Source: Mesorhabditis belari
Taxonomy: Eukaryota; Nematoda; Chromadorea; Rhabditida; Rhabditidae
Direction: 5' to 3'
Assembly (NCBI GenBank): GCA_958450365.1
Contig: CAUEEP010000935.1
Coordinates: 620,001-684,000, forward strand
Length of the DNA stretch: 64,000 bases
Positions 40,237 through 51,467 of this stretch are shown piece after piece. How positions within the stretch are numbered: the first letter of the stretch is position 1; every line of letters begins with the position of its first letter. Below the pieces are notes generated by a model that saw nothing but the letters and a program-made list of their open reading frames with translations, was not told the origin of the DNA and searched no databases. Both the position numbers and the translations under genes were made by a program.

Positions 40237-40654
40237 AAATTTCTCTGCTCCTTTGATTTTAACGAAACTAAAACAAATATATTTTGTTTCTTTTCATTTC
40301 CCCCTCTATCTTTCAATAAATAAAGAAAATTAACAAAGAAAAGATGATCGAAAATGAGATTTGATTTCAGTTAACCGGTGTGGTTTCGAAAATCCTTCAC
40401 GTACAACCTAATTTTTTCATTACTAAATTATTTTTTTCCTCTAGCTCTTGTAGCATTAAATATATACAATAAATTGCACATTCTGTGAAATCATTTTATT
40501 ACTTAAACAGTAGCTAAATGCAGAGAAGAATACGATTCGCGCCTGAGGCTGAGTTGATTTTTTGATTTTACTGAGAATCGATCTAATACGGTCCTTTAAA
40601 AAGCATTTTTTCAAATAAAACAACAAAAATATTGGGTTGGTGAATTGAAAACTG

Positions 40655-41542
40655 CGATTCGACGAAAACGCCGTGAATCGATGGCGATACGACGAGAGAG
40701 TCGAGCCACGAGGGTTGTGGCCGCTATTTTGAGTAAGTAGAGTAAGTAGACGGTAAATAGAAAATAGAAATAGAAATAGAAATAGAAATAGAAATAGAAA
40801 TAGAAAATAGAAAAGTTCACGGGAAAGCACTGCTGAAGGCAGTCATTTATCTGAACTTTTTCTATGATATTGGGTTGGTGAATTGAAAACTGCGGGCTAT
40901 TGTCATATGTGACAGTTTGAGCACTTTCTTCAAAAGAAACCCATTTTGGTGTCAATGGAAAAGTTGTAGAAAATCAAAAATCAAGCTTATATCCAAATTT
41001 TCAGAATGATTTAAAAACTGGTTTTCAAGAAATGCGAAATTTACGAATTTTCACAAAACTTGCATTTTAAGCGAAACTACTAAGTGTATCTTTTTGGAAA
41101 TTTGGCTATAAGCCTAATTTTTGATTCTCTACAACTTTTCTATTGACACCAAAATGGGTTTCTTTTGAAGAAAGTGCTCAAACTGGGACATCTCCAGGAC
41201 AGCTCCAGTCCTCCATTTTTGAGTCTCACACTTCTCTCACACACAAACCAAAATCCTACTACGAAAGAGGAATCCGCAAATTGCCTGTAAAATGGGCAGA
41301 AGTCGTCAATAATAATGGAAATTATTTGGAATGAATTTATGGCTTTATGTTCAATAAATTTTGGTTCAAAGTCCCGCAGTTTTCAATTCACCAACCCAAT
41401 AAGAAGAAAGTTTCGTTAAGAATCCCTGGTCTTTACTAGGTTCTAATGAGCTAATCGTCTTGAAACAGAATCAAAACTAATCCGTCAAACATGAAAAACT
41501 AAAGTGAGCTTTGCATTTCAGTGGCTTTCATCATTTGCTGGC
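40655..41542 (+). repeat. left arm of a 0.9-kb inverted duplication
   Basis: Inverted copy of about 59455-60306. It carries the last exon of the 60-kb gene (GATTCGACGAAAACGCCGTG...), a TTTCTA-type microsatellite, a complete TTGGGTTGG-family element, and the start of the GPCR TM6 exon (41522-41542, TGGCTTTCATCATTTGCTGGC). A solitary element end (40632-40654) is fused directly to the exon copy. Confidence 0.85.
40870..41399. mobile_element. mariner-derived element, TTGGGTTGG family (copy 4)
   Basis: TTGGGTTGGTGAATTGAAAA at 40870, inverted end at 41399, TA on both sides. It is the inverted-duplication partner of the copy at 59599-60090. Confidence 0.88.
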
Positions 41543-42154
41543 AAAATGCCATGTATAACTTGATAATCAGCATTGTTGTAGACTAAACCCTCATCTTTTT
41601 TTCTTTTTCTGATTCGTTTCTCGACGGGTTTTTGAAGAATTGCTCTCTATTTGGCTAAGGCTATAGACACGAGAAGAATTTCTTTCTTTCTTCTTTTCTC
41701 TTCAATCCTTTTCAAAGAAAAGCGTCGATTTTGCTCTCCTCTACACATTTTATTCACACAAAACATCAATCATTTGTTATTGATCTTCTTTTTTGATATT
41801 CCAACTTTCCAACTTTCCAATGACTCCAAATCCAGTTTATCCAAATCCGTGGAGGATCAAGTTGAGGAGGTTGTTGAGCAAATAAATCAATCAATTTTCA
41901 AAACTAAACACAAGTTTAAATCTACTTTTTGAATAACTTTAGACTTAATAGAATATTAAGCCTAAAGATGACTTAATATTCGATTTTTCTATTCAAATCT
42001 TTCTCTTTCAAAAGCGATTCAATAAAAGCCGACTGAATAGCCATTTCCCATATTTTCAGCTTTCAATTTTAACATTTCTAAATATTAGAAATCATAATAT
42101 AGATAAAAATAATATTTTCAACTTTTCAGTCCCTTCCAAAACACGGCACGAAGA

Positions 42155-44557
42155 ATGAGCGGTCCACGGGTTGTGCCCGTTCATCTTTTGGGGTGAGTTC
42201 AGTTTTGAAATTGCTTAAAAAGCTGAGTAATTAAATGATTGGTTAGCTAATTAAATGATTAGGTTAGAAAAAAGCAAATTTCCCATTTCATGACTCCAAA
42301 ATAAACAGTACAGCTGATTTTTGTGGATTACGTGGGTGGAGAGGAGAAAACAATCATCAGGAGGCTTTTTTTTCCTTTGTTGAAAGAACAGTATTTGAAC
42401 CACCGAGGTCGAGAGTATTTGCAAATAATTGAGATTTTGAGCAAAAATTTCGAGAGAAATGAAAGAAACGATGAGTAATTTTGGAGTAAACGACGGGGGA
42501 TTTTGTTTGGGAAAAGTTTGAGAAAGGAAAATCTTTGATGGATTCGGGTTTTGATTTGGTTTTGTGAAGGGGAAGTTTAAGGAAATCTTTGGGAAAAGAG
42601 TTATTGATCTTGGTTTCGAGTGAAATTTCGAAGATGAGCTTTAAAGGGCGCTTTTCAATCGCTCAAATAAGAGCGCTGGTGGCCTAGTGGTTAGTGGGAT
42701 GGTCTCTCACGCGATCAGCTTTAAGTGAACGGCGGGTTCGATCTCTGTCGTGGTTTTTGGTTTTTATTGAAGGTAAGCTTTTCAATCTGAAATTTAATCT
42801 TTTAATTTCAATAAAAGTACTGGTGGCCTAGTGGTTAGTGGGCCAGCCTCTCACCCAAGCAGCTATAAGAGAACAGTGGGTTCGATCCCCGCCGTGGTTT
42901 TTGGTTTTGTTAAATTTAATACTGTATAGATTTTTACCTATAAAGCTCGTGATGTAAGTCCAAACTTGTAAAATTTCAGTTCTGCGAGCAATCTGGCTGC
43001 TCCACGTGGACCCGACGGTCGAGCCTCGGTCTCTCCATCACCAGCTCGCAAATTCGACTCTTTACCCCGTCAAATGCCCTCACATCAACAAAGACAACCG
43101 AGTCCACTTCCACCACAACCACCACAACAACAAACATCGAATTATCAACAACATCAACAACATCAACAACACCAACAACATCAACCACAACAACAGCCAC
43201 AACAATATTATCAAGATCCACCAAAACCGACGGTTAATGTCACTCCGAGCCCCGTTCAAACGCCAGTCAAACCTCCACAAACGATCTTGCAAAAGTGATT
43301 TTATAAATTGACTTAAGTAGAAAAATTCTAAAGATTGTTCTAACGAAAAAACGATTATTTTCAGAAGAACCTCGGTGGAAGATTTTGGCGATCAACTCGT
43401 GAACATGTTAGATGATGTGGAGAGACGAGTGGAACAGTTCAGGTAACATCAGAAAAGCAATCCAGCTTTAAGTTTATTACGTTTATTCGCACGAATAATG
43501 TGGCACAAACAATACACGACCACAACCCCAATATATATAGTAAAAAAAGAACCAATAATCTAGCCGGATTGAACCCGACCAAGATATTGGACTCTTGGCC
43601 AGTCGGCCATGACGATCTTTCTGTGCACTGGTAAAATACTCAATTCTTTCAGAGAAACCGCCGCACAGCTTGAGGCCGAAAAAGATACAATTCTCGAGAT
43701 GTTGAACAATGTGAATCTGAATACGGAAATGCTTCGATTGGGTGAAGGTTTGTGATTTTAAATTTAACAATATTGAACAATTGAACAATATTGAACAACA
43801 ACAATTGAACAACAATACAATACAATAACAACAATACAACAACAACAACAATATAACAACAATTGACCAAATAGCAACCAAAATACATTTTTCCTTTCAG
43901 GAGAACGAGAAGATATCAATGCGATCGCAAATCGACTCTTGTTGAGAACGAAAACTGTTGATGTGAGTTTCAGAAAATAGAATCAAACCCTAAGCAAGTT
44001 TAGAAGTTAAAGATTAGAATCTTTTTAGCTAAATTTCTAGATATGGCTTTAGATAGATGGAAGTTGAAGCAAGCTATTTAGATTGTTGTGAACACGCCAC
44101 GTAATCCGGAACAGGCGAAAGCGCTCGAATCGGTGAATGGATTGATCGAGGGAGTGATGGGCAAATTGCAACAAGATCTCTCCGATGGAAAAGAGGTAAA
44201 AGAGGGTATTTGTAGCAAAAATTTTCACATTTTCACTAAAATTCGTTTATTTTCATCAAAATTGCCTCCATTTCAGACTTGTCGTCGCTATTTGAATGCT
44301 TGTTCACCGGATCAACCCGAAGGGCCGATCGATCAACGATTCCAGGCACAGGTGAGCAAAAAGCTTCTTTCAAAAGATTTCAAAAGAAGAAAAGCTTAAT
44401 TGTGATGCTAATATTTGAATGTTAACTCTTTAAAAACAATTCCGGTTTCCAGATAATCGAATGCACTGCCGATGATCAGAAGAAAATTCGGCGAAAGTTG
44501 GCTCAAATGATTCAACAAATCGAGCGCACTGAGAGGACTTGTTTTCCACAATATTAA
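42155..44557 (+). CDS. unc-23: BAG2-type Hsp70 co-chaperone (UNC-23 orthologue)
   Basis: Nucleotide-exchange factor and regulator of Hsp70; in C. elegans UNC-23 is the BAG2 homologue needed for muscle attachment. Eight exons: 42155-42192, 42980-43294, 43365-43442, 43653-43747, 43901-43962, 44082-44195, 44277-44351, 44453-44557. All GT/AG with agreeing phases. The N-terminus (MSGPRVVPVHLLGSASNLAA) leads to a Pro/Gln/His-rich low-complexity segment, then a coiled coil (VEDFGDQLVNMLDDVERRVE, AAQLEAEKDTILEMLNNVN). The C-terminal BAG2-type domain reads KALESVNGLIEGVMGKLQQD, NACSPDQPEGPIDQRFQAQI, CTADDQKKIRRKLAQMIQQI; human BAG2 has the same pattern (ACSSEVP-GPVDQKFQ, DQKKIKRRLE). A polyadenylation signal AATAAA sits at 44574. 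Alternative upstream first exons are possible. Confidence 0.92.
42673..42899 (+). repeat. two tRNA-like repeats in unc-23 intron 1
   Basis: 42673-42752 and 42829-42899 both begin GGTGGCCTAGTGGTTAGTGGG (A-box) and contain GGGTTCGATC (B-box), followed by GTGGTTTTTGGTTTT. The second has a perfect T-arm (GTGGG/CCCGC) but no acceptor stem in either. About 157 bp apart: a tandem pair of a tRNA-derived repeat. A similar one is at 62249. Confidence 0.7.
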
Positions 44558-44949
44558 ATGAAAAAAAATGAAAAATAAACTGTATTTAGCAGAAATTGCA
44601 TAATTTTATACTTGAAATTCATGTATTAAGTTCAAAATGCGAGTTTTAATATAAGAATTCGATTTTCTTTTTTGTTTTTGCTCTTATTTGATTGTCATCT
44701 CTTGATTTGGTACGGTTTTTGTGGTGATACCCCCTACTTATCCCAATTTCATCTACAATTTACAGTTTATCACTTTTCAATTTCATTATGATTTATTATT
44801 CGAAATGAATTCGAAATGAATTAGGCATTAACTTTGTTCATTTCTCTTTCTCTTTCAAATAAACCTTGTAATTGATACCTTGTATTTGATAGAATTTTGA
44901 GGTTTTGGTATGTTTTTGTTTTCCATTTTGGTTTAATAAAACGTTTGAT

Positions 44950-45605
44950 GTATGGCCAAAAAGGTTTCTCGTTTGAAAAATGCAACTTTTCAAATAGATT
45001 TTGAAAAATCACTTCGAAATGTCGAAATTCGAAAGTAAATTGAAATGTTGAGGCTGTAAAAATGTTTATTCGATTAAAATTATTCGAGATTAAAGCTATC
45101 AGAAAGAGATCATTCAAAGAAAGTTGCACTAAAAGAATCCAAAAAAAAGAGAGAGAGAAATTGATTGATTGCTTGATTGATTTCATTGATTTCATTGATC
45201 TCTCGATATTCTCAACATTCTCCGAAGAGTCACTCGAAAATTCTTATTGAGGCACATGTAGATCACCGGATTGAAACACGAATGCGCGTAGCCGAGCCAA
45301 CTGAAATCGGAAATGCAAAAAGAGTTTGCCTGTGCCTGTGCCTGTGCAAGATCTTTTCGCAACTCTTTTCATTGCAAAACCCAAAGCCAATCCGATTCTC
45401 TTGGGGCTTTTCTTGGGAAAAAGGGTTAAAATAAACTTTAATAATAGATTCTGCGCCCCAGGTACAAATTTTTAACACCAAATCTTTGAGAATCATTTAG
45501 AGAAAAAAAATCACTGTGTAAAGTACCTGGCGAGGTGTTCCTTGTCCGCGCACAATCGCTCGCGATCTGGCATAGGACTCTGGCATAAGGTACTTTCCTT
45601 TTGAA
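44950..45605. repeat. segmental duplication unit (copy 1)
   Basis: Repeated directly at about 58423-59085 with about 95% or higher identity by eye, and its first 110 bp again, inverted, at 53577-53730. It contains the GPCR TM7 exon. Confidence 0.88.
45192..45300 (-). pseudogene. last exon (TM7) of a rhodopsin-like GPCR, isolated
   Basis: Minus strand after a GATTTCAG acceptor (45301-45308): WLGYAHSCFNPVIYMCLNKN then FRVTLRRMLRISRDQ and stop. This contains the class-A TM7 motif NPVIY with the helix-8 start, as in amine or peptide receptors. In this copy the TM6 exon expected upstream on the minus strand is absent; instead gene X follows. The same exon occurs at 58683-58791, next to its TM6 exon. 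Confidence 0.8.
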
Positions 45606-45608
45606 ATC

Positions 45609-45715
45609 CGTCAGGGGAAGGCGCGGCAGAGGCGCAGCCAGAGCCCGCACGCAGCGCCCCGGGAGCCCCGGCGCCCCGACACCCATCGGCAAAACGCCCC
45701 ACAGTCCACAGTAAA
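45609..45715. other. GC-rich island of foreign composition
   Basis: About 107 bp, roughly 75% G+C, in DNA otherwise about one-third G+C. It replaces the end of gene X exon 4. Contains CGCCCCGGGAGCCCCGGCGC. The duplicated unit at 59.07 kb lacks it. Confidence 0.8.
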
Positions 45716-46358
45716 ATTGGAAGTGGCATCGAAGGACTCGAAAAGCGTTTCAGCAAACGGAATTAGCCTGAAATTATTCAAAAATTAACAATTAATCAAA
45801 AACACATTCAGAGTCCCTTTCTAACTTTTTCTAATTTTTTTCTAATTTACTAATGCAAAACCTACTGAATGATCCTACGAAATGCTTCTAAAGTATTCGC
45901 TTCGCCTGATCCAAACGACAGCTCGTCCAAGCATAAATTCGTCAGCTGTTTTCCCCTCGCCATCGAATCAGTCGGGCGGCCGTCCGTTTGGCGTAGACAC
46001 ATTTCTCGGAGACCGTAACAAAATTTGTCCCTCAACGTTCTCTCTTCGTGGGCCTTTTGTTCCGCCGCCATCGCTTTTCGTTGAAGAAGCTTTCGGATTT
46101 CCTCAATGGCAAGCAGTACCTGAATCATTCAATTTGATGAACGAACTCTCACCAACCAAAAAAATTCTCAAAATATCAATCATTTAATTTAATCCGTAGA
46201 CTAAAACTAGGGAATAAGCTAGTGAAATTGAATACCGTGATTGAGGAGATGACTCCGCAATTATTAGCCGGGGCTCCAGTATTCTTCACATTTTGAATCG
46301 TCGGCGACTTATCGTAAAGGTTATGGTCCCAATCGTCTAGTGCAGCGAGGTTGGGCTT
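45611..46358 (-). pseudogene. gene X, copy 1 (unrecognised nematode gene, truncated both ends)
   Basis: Exons: 46358-46236 (KPNLAALDDWDHNLYDKSPT), 46119-45866 (VLLAIEEIRKLLQRKAMAAE ... FCYGLREMCLRQTDGRPTDS), 45767-45611. Splice sites are good and exon 2-3 frames open. The last exon starts like copy 2 (LIPFAETLFES) but after TSNFTVDC runs into a GC-rich stretch and stops at 45611. Exon 1 is gone: a mariner sits in the first intron and the sequence beyond it diverges. Family unknown; the IEEIRKLLQRK part is helix-prone. Confidence 0.7.
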
Positions 46359-46478
46359 CTGAAAATAGAATGAACAATTTCTGAATCAAACAAAAATTTC
46401 AAAACAAAACATATCAATAGACGCCAGACTTCTATAGCATGACGCTCTATTAGAAAAAATATTGTATCTATATTACTA

Positions 46479-47763
46479 TTAGGTTGTCCGGAAATAAATG
46501 AGCGTTTTTAAGTTGAATATTTAAAGTACCATAACTTGATCCAAACAAAACTTTATTAATCGAAATAAGAACCATTACAATTAACACATTCTTGCCAACG
46601 AGAAACAAGTTTATTTATGCCGGTAGCATAGATGTCCGGGCTTCTGGTGGCGATAAAGTCGGCGAAGGCGTTTTTGGCATCGTCTTGAGTGTTAAAGCAC
46701 TTCTCCCGGAGAAAGTTGTCGAGGTGCTTGAAAAAGTGGTAGTCGGTAAGCAAAAGATCAGGCGAATATGGCAGGTGAGGCAAAGTTTCGTAGCTCAGTT
46801 CGTTTAGCTTTTGCAGGGTCGGTTGTGCGACGTGCGGACAAGCGTTGTCGTGGAGAAGAATTGGACCTTTTCTGTTGACCAATGCCGGGCAGATTCGCCG
46901 CAACTTCTGGTGCATTTGGTGATTTGTTGGCAGTACTTCTTCGCCGTAATCGTTTCGCCCGGATTCAGAAAGCTGTGATGGATTAGACCGGCTGCGGACC
47001 ACCAAACAGTCACCATAACCTTCTTTTGGTGCAAATTTGGCTTTGGAAAGTATTGTGGAGCCTCTCCGGCGTTCAAGCACTGAGCGGAACGTCGCCGATT
47101 GTCGTAGAGGATCCACTTTTCATCACACGTTACGATCCGGTCGAGAAATGGATCGTTTTTGTTGCGCTGAAAAAGAGCAGACGACACCTCAAAACGACGA
47201 TCTTTTGATTTTCGTTTAATTCGTGCGGCACCCATTTATCGAGCTTTTTTGACTTTCCAATCCGTTTCAAGCGGTCAGAAATGGTCGCCTTGTCCACGCC
47301 AAGCTCCTCCGCAAACTTTCGAATAGTCGTACGTGGATTTGCTTCCACCAGGGTCTTCATTTCGTCGTCATCGAGTTCAACAGGACGGCCAAGGCCTTCC
47401 TTATCTTCGAGATCCAAATCATCACCTCGGAATTTTCGGAACCAAGTTCGCACTGTTGACTCGCCGACACTGCCTTGGCCCCAAACTTCGTTAATGTTAC
47501 GAGCCGCTTCAGCTGCATTGTGACCGAGTTTGAACTCATAAAAGAAAATCTGGCGAAAGTTAGTTTCGGACATCTAAAACGGCGAAGCTTAAAATTCGCA
47601 AAAAATTTTATTTTCAGCAAAATTTAAAAGCAGGGTTAAAGAGAGTGCGAACTCAGCTTTCTAATGGTATATAACATTACAAGGTACAGAGCATACTTTA
47701 TTGGGAAAAATGTACCCAAATAATAAACAATACAAAACGCTCATTTATTTCCGGACAACCTAA
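46479..47763 (-). mobile_element. mariner transposon, full length (1285 bp)
   Basis: Inverted repeats TTAGGTTGTCCGGAAATAAATGAGCG at 46479 and its complement ending at 47763, with TA on both sides (46477-46478, 47764-47765). It carries the transposase below. It is inserted in gene X intron 1; copy 2 at 49.44 kb has the same sequence without it. Confidence 0.95.
46556..47573 (-). pseudogene. mariner transposase with two frameshifts
   Basis: Three overlapping frames give one transposase: 47573 to about 47200 (MSETNFRQIFFYEFKLGHNA, HTH TVRTWFRKF), then about 47235-46950 (VTCDEKWILYDN: first Asp), then about 46900-46556 (LLHDNACPHVAQ: second Asp; YSPDLLLTDYHFF: third Asp). The DD34D triad is complete. 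The N-terminal domain is typical of the SETMAR/Hsmar-like type. Two indels inactivate it. Confidence 0.9.
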
Positions 47764-47925
47764 TAATTCCAAACACTAGCATCAATTGAGATCAAAAGAA
47801 ATCCTCGAGAATCGACTATCATCAAAAGTTAGCAGTTTAGGAGTTAGCAATAATAATGCAAAACCTACTGAATGATCCTACAAATCCAGTATTCTTCACA
47901 TTTCACATTCAGCTTTCGGATGTCC

Positions 47926-48480
47926 TCAATCTCCAGCAGCTTCAAGAAGATATACTCCATTTCGTGAAACATGTTCGAAGCTGAGCGGCAAAGATCTGGG
48001 ATACTCTCCTTCGGGCAACTAAAATCCGGGTGACCGGAGATTGGCACAAAATCACAAAACTAACCATTTTCAAATCTGTCAGTGAATAGAGTTGAGCGTA
48101 AATCTCGGTTAAAATTTGTCCCAGTGGAGAAAATCTAAATATGTAAAAGCGTCAGAACATAAAAATAAAGGAGAACCTTAACATCAACATAGCAGCTGCC
48201 CTATCATCAAGTCGCACACTTCTACCGGAAGAAAATGAAGTCTAAAATATGCCATAAACCATAATCAAAGAAAAAGGCATACATGTTTCAGCATTGCAGT
48301 GCAAACAAATGAAACAGTCTTATATGGCCAACACGAGGGCAAGCGATTCCGGGACGGCCCTAAAATAAGAGCAATCTATTAAAAAGTTTGGGAAAATTGG
48401 ATTACCGTTCCTATTGACTTTCGATACGCTAACAAAGCATCAACAAAAGCATTGATAGTCGCTTCCCGTGCATCAGTATT
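47926..48480 (-). pseudogene. Sec24 (COPII coat) fragment
   Basis: Minus-strand exons: about 48480-48416 (REATINAFVDALLAYRKSIG), 48359-48283 (YKTVSFVCTAMLKH), 48241-48177 (TSFSSGRSVRLDDRAAAMLM), 48134-48065 (FSPLGQILTEIYAQLYSLTD), 48018-47926 (YPRSLPLSFEHVSRNGVYLL then EAAGD-stop). The last four join in phase. This follows the helical/gelsolin part of Sec24 family proteins (pattern: AAYRK ... LLKHxAFRSGTSxRLDDRA ... YPxLYSLHDL ... LPLSFExLSRxGxYLLDAGD), the cargo-binding subunit of COPII vesicles. The first two exons do not join in frame, the stop truncates the gelsolin repeat, and everything upstream is missing. Its 3' side is fused to scraps of gene X. Confidence 0.65.
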
Positions 48481-48559
48481 TAACGATATTCAGTCCCATT
48501 TGTTGAAAGTTATTTTTCCTTCTCGAAAACTTCGCTGTCACAGGTCCCCCGACACAGAC

Positions 48560-49177
48560 AAGAGGTTATCGTCCTTGTGAATGTGAGACAAGTGAAAAAT
48601 AAAAGGCCATACTAGCAAAATGTAAAGTTATTCAGTTTGGTTGACTGAGTATACGGTAAGTAGAGCGGAACGCTACTTGACACTATTTTAAATTAACAGA
48701 AAAGACTAGGTTTCGTTAGGATGTGAACATTTTGAAAACTGATTTTCTAATTTTATTTCGGTGTAAGTCGAGGTGTAAAATTTGCATAACGTTTGTTCGT
48801 TTATTTGCATATAAAAAATTCTGATGAAAGAAATGATTCTGATGAAAAAAATTTACATCTATTTCGCGTAATGGGGTACTTTTGGAGTTGAAATTCATTT
48901 TCAAATCCTCTGCTCTCATGGGGTTGGTTTTTTAAAATTTTGTTTTAAATAGTCAATGACGTTTACGGCACTGACTATTTTATCAAAAGGTGGCCTCAGT
49001 ACTCATTGGAGACAGAAGAATTAGCAAATTTGACCCTGCGACCGTTTAGTCAAAATCATGCGATAGTTTTAAAATGAATTCTTCTTGATATAAATAGATT
49101 TTTGATTGTTCTTGTGAATTGGAAATTCAGTTATTAATTATTGATTTAGTATTAGTATTTATTCAATATTAATTCAG
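48560..49177. other. no recognisable gene
   Basis: Low-complexity AT-rich sequence between the Sec24 fragment and gene X copy 2. Confidence 0.4.
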
Positions 49178-50803
49178 TCAATTCTCCTCTACTTCTGCTC
49201 GTCGATCGCGACTTCAGAAGAAAAACGAACTTGTGGAAGTGGATTTCTCGGACGCCTCAATTTCGATTCCCCCACTGGCTCCTGATGACGATGATCATAC
49301 GGTGAGTGATTGTTTCAAAAAGTCGGAGTTTAATGTACGGATGATATACATGACTGGTTACAAAGACGAAATTTTTCTTTTGATGATAGTCGATTCTCGA
49401 GGATTTCTTTTGATCTCAATTGATGCTAGTGTTTGGAATTAGTAATATAGATACAGTATTTTTTCTAATAGAGCGTCATGCTATAGAAGTCTGGCGTCTA
49501 TTGATATGTTTTGTTTTGAAATTTTTGTTTGATTCAGAAATTGTTCATTCTATTTTCAGAAGCCCGACCTCGCTGCACTAGACGATTGGGACGATAGCCT
49601 TTACGACAAGTCGCCGACGATTCAAAATGTGACGAGTACGGGAACCCCGGCTAATAATTGCGGAATCATCTCCTCAATCACGGTATTCAATTTCACTAGC
49701 TTATTCCCTAGTTTTAGTCTACGGATTAACATAAATGATTGATATTTTGAGAATTTTTTTGGTTGGTGAGTGTTGGTTCATCAAATTGAATGATTCAGCT
49801 ACTGCTCGCGATTGAGGAAATCCGAAAGCTTCTTCACAGAAAAGCGAACGCGGCCGCCCTAAAGACAGACAGAACGGTGAGGGACAGATTTTGTTACGGT
49901 CTCCAAGAAATGTGTCTACGCGAAACGGACGGCCACCCGACTGATCCGATGATGAGGGGACAACGGCTGGCCCGTTAATGCCAGGACGAGCTATCGATTG
50001 GAACAGGCCCAGCGAATACTTTCAAAGCGTTTCGTAGGATCATTCAGTAGGTTTTGCATTAGTGTAGCTAACTTCTAAAGTTAGAAAGAAACTCTGAATG
50101 TGTTTTTGATTAATTGTTAATTTTTGAATAATTTCAGGCGAATCCCGTTTGCTGAAACGCTTTTCGAGTCGGACGATGCCAATTTTAAAATCATGAGGCC
50201 CTTGAATACATCCGAAGAAGCGCTTTCTCCTGCATTTGGAGGAGTTACAAGTAATTTTTACAATTTTTTATATGATTTCTTTCCTTCAGTACCGTCAATA
50301 ACTAATCCACAAATTTAGAAGGTGTGATTGGTTGGTTGGAGGCTGTGAATGCTAAAAGCTTCAGCGTGGACTTCGCGAAAACCAAGAATCCATATCTCAG
50401 CATCAAGGATTGGAGAGAGCTGGATCACAGTGTTGCCTGGCTGAAGATTTCCGATGATGAATTTGAAATGGTAAGGTTTTAAAAAAAAATCTGGATTGCC
50501 TTTAGAGACTAAACAGTTTTGTTTATCAACAATATTTTGTAACAAGGTTGTCTAGCAAAGCCCAGAATGTAGGATTACTTTTATGAATAGGCGTTCGATA
50601 CATATTTTTTATTTGGGCCTCAATGTTTATAATCATATATTGATAGTGTGCTCCCATTGGAGATTTCTAATTCTCAATTAATATTGCAGTTAATGGCAAT
50701 TTCAGTTTAGATTTCGAACGAGACACATGCACAAATGAAACCGCACGAGAAAGTTCATCTGGAAATGGTGGTGATGAAAAGGGATCAAGCTAATCTCCAT
50801 TGA
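49178..50803 (+). pseudogene. gene X, copy 2 (most complete, one nonsense codon)
   Basis: Six exons with good splice sites and agreeing phases: 49178-49301 (LVEVDFSDASISIPPLAPDD), 49560-49682 (ALDDWDDSLYDKSPTIQNVT), 49799-50046 (LLLAIEEIRKLLHRKANAAA), 50138-50250 (RIPFAETLFESDDANFKIMR), 50319-50470 (GVIGWLEAVNAKSFSVDFAK), 50711-50803 (ISNETHAQMKPHEKVHLEMV ... RDQANLH-stop). In exon 3 codon 49976-49978 is TAA where copies 1 and 3 read on, so the copy as shown is truncated. The real first exon(s) may lie upstream. The last exon is inside the left arm of the F-box palindrome, so a second copy of it sits at about 57530-57615. No domain recognised. Confidence 0.7.
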
Positions 50804-51269
50804 AAATTGTGATTCATGAATGTTCTATTCTTTTCACCGAATTGTATGTCATAACATGTTCTTATCTTCTTCTGAAGATAATTTAGTTTCATTCTTGTGT
50901 CTGTTTTGACTTGCGTTCAGTTTAGCTCGGACCTGATCCAATTGAACTTGTGATTCATAATATTTGCATTAGGCTAATTTGTCCTCCATTTCTTTTTCGG
51001 TTGTAATCCTTGGTTTTTTTGGAGACGCGCAAATAAATACGAGAAACCCAAAATAATCACCCAACCAAACGACGAATCGATTTGCACGATTTCTTGCACG
51101 ATATCACCAGCTAAATTGAACGGCATGTACGCAGATGTTTGATGCTTTCGTGCCTATTGGCATGCTTTGGGCTCAGTTACTGCAGGACTGCAGGCCAAAG
51201 TCAAGCCATGACTTGAGAGGGTATTGATCTAGAACTTTTTCATTCCTACCGTGATTCGGTAGTCGTTAT

Positions 51270-51467
51270 TTATTTTCTTGGAGCTGATAGTATGTTTTGA
51301 AGCCAGATTATGTTTATTCTACGTTCGGTCTTATCGCCACCAGGCAATTTATATATCAGCCTTTTCATGGAACGAAACTTAAATAAAAACCCGGTGGAGT
51401 CGAGCTCCTGAGGTCCTTCTTGGTACAAAGCTAGTTTCACTGGTATGTGTCGGCATGTAGAAAACAT
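51270..51467 (-). CDS. small conserved frame in palindrome (left), unknown
   Basis: 65 codons, starting MFSTCRHIPVKLALYQEGPQ. Present and open in both arms (partner 56857-57054 begins MLSTCRHIPVKLALYQEGPQ). Since the arms are nearly identical this gives little proof of function. Confidence 0.25.
   Translation of the reverse strand: MFSTCRHIPVKLALYQEGPQELDSTGFLFKFRSMKRLIYKLPGGDKTERRINIIWLQNILSAPRK

Noticed and set aside
40456..40830. Minus-strand frame starting MLSRELFYFLFLFLFLF
   Set aside because: Translation of the TTTCTA microsatellite joined to the copied last exon in antisense.
43080..43292. Leu-rich minus-strand frame opposite unc-23 exon 2
   Set aside because: Antisense shadow of the CAA-repeat tract.
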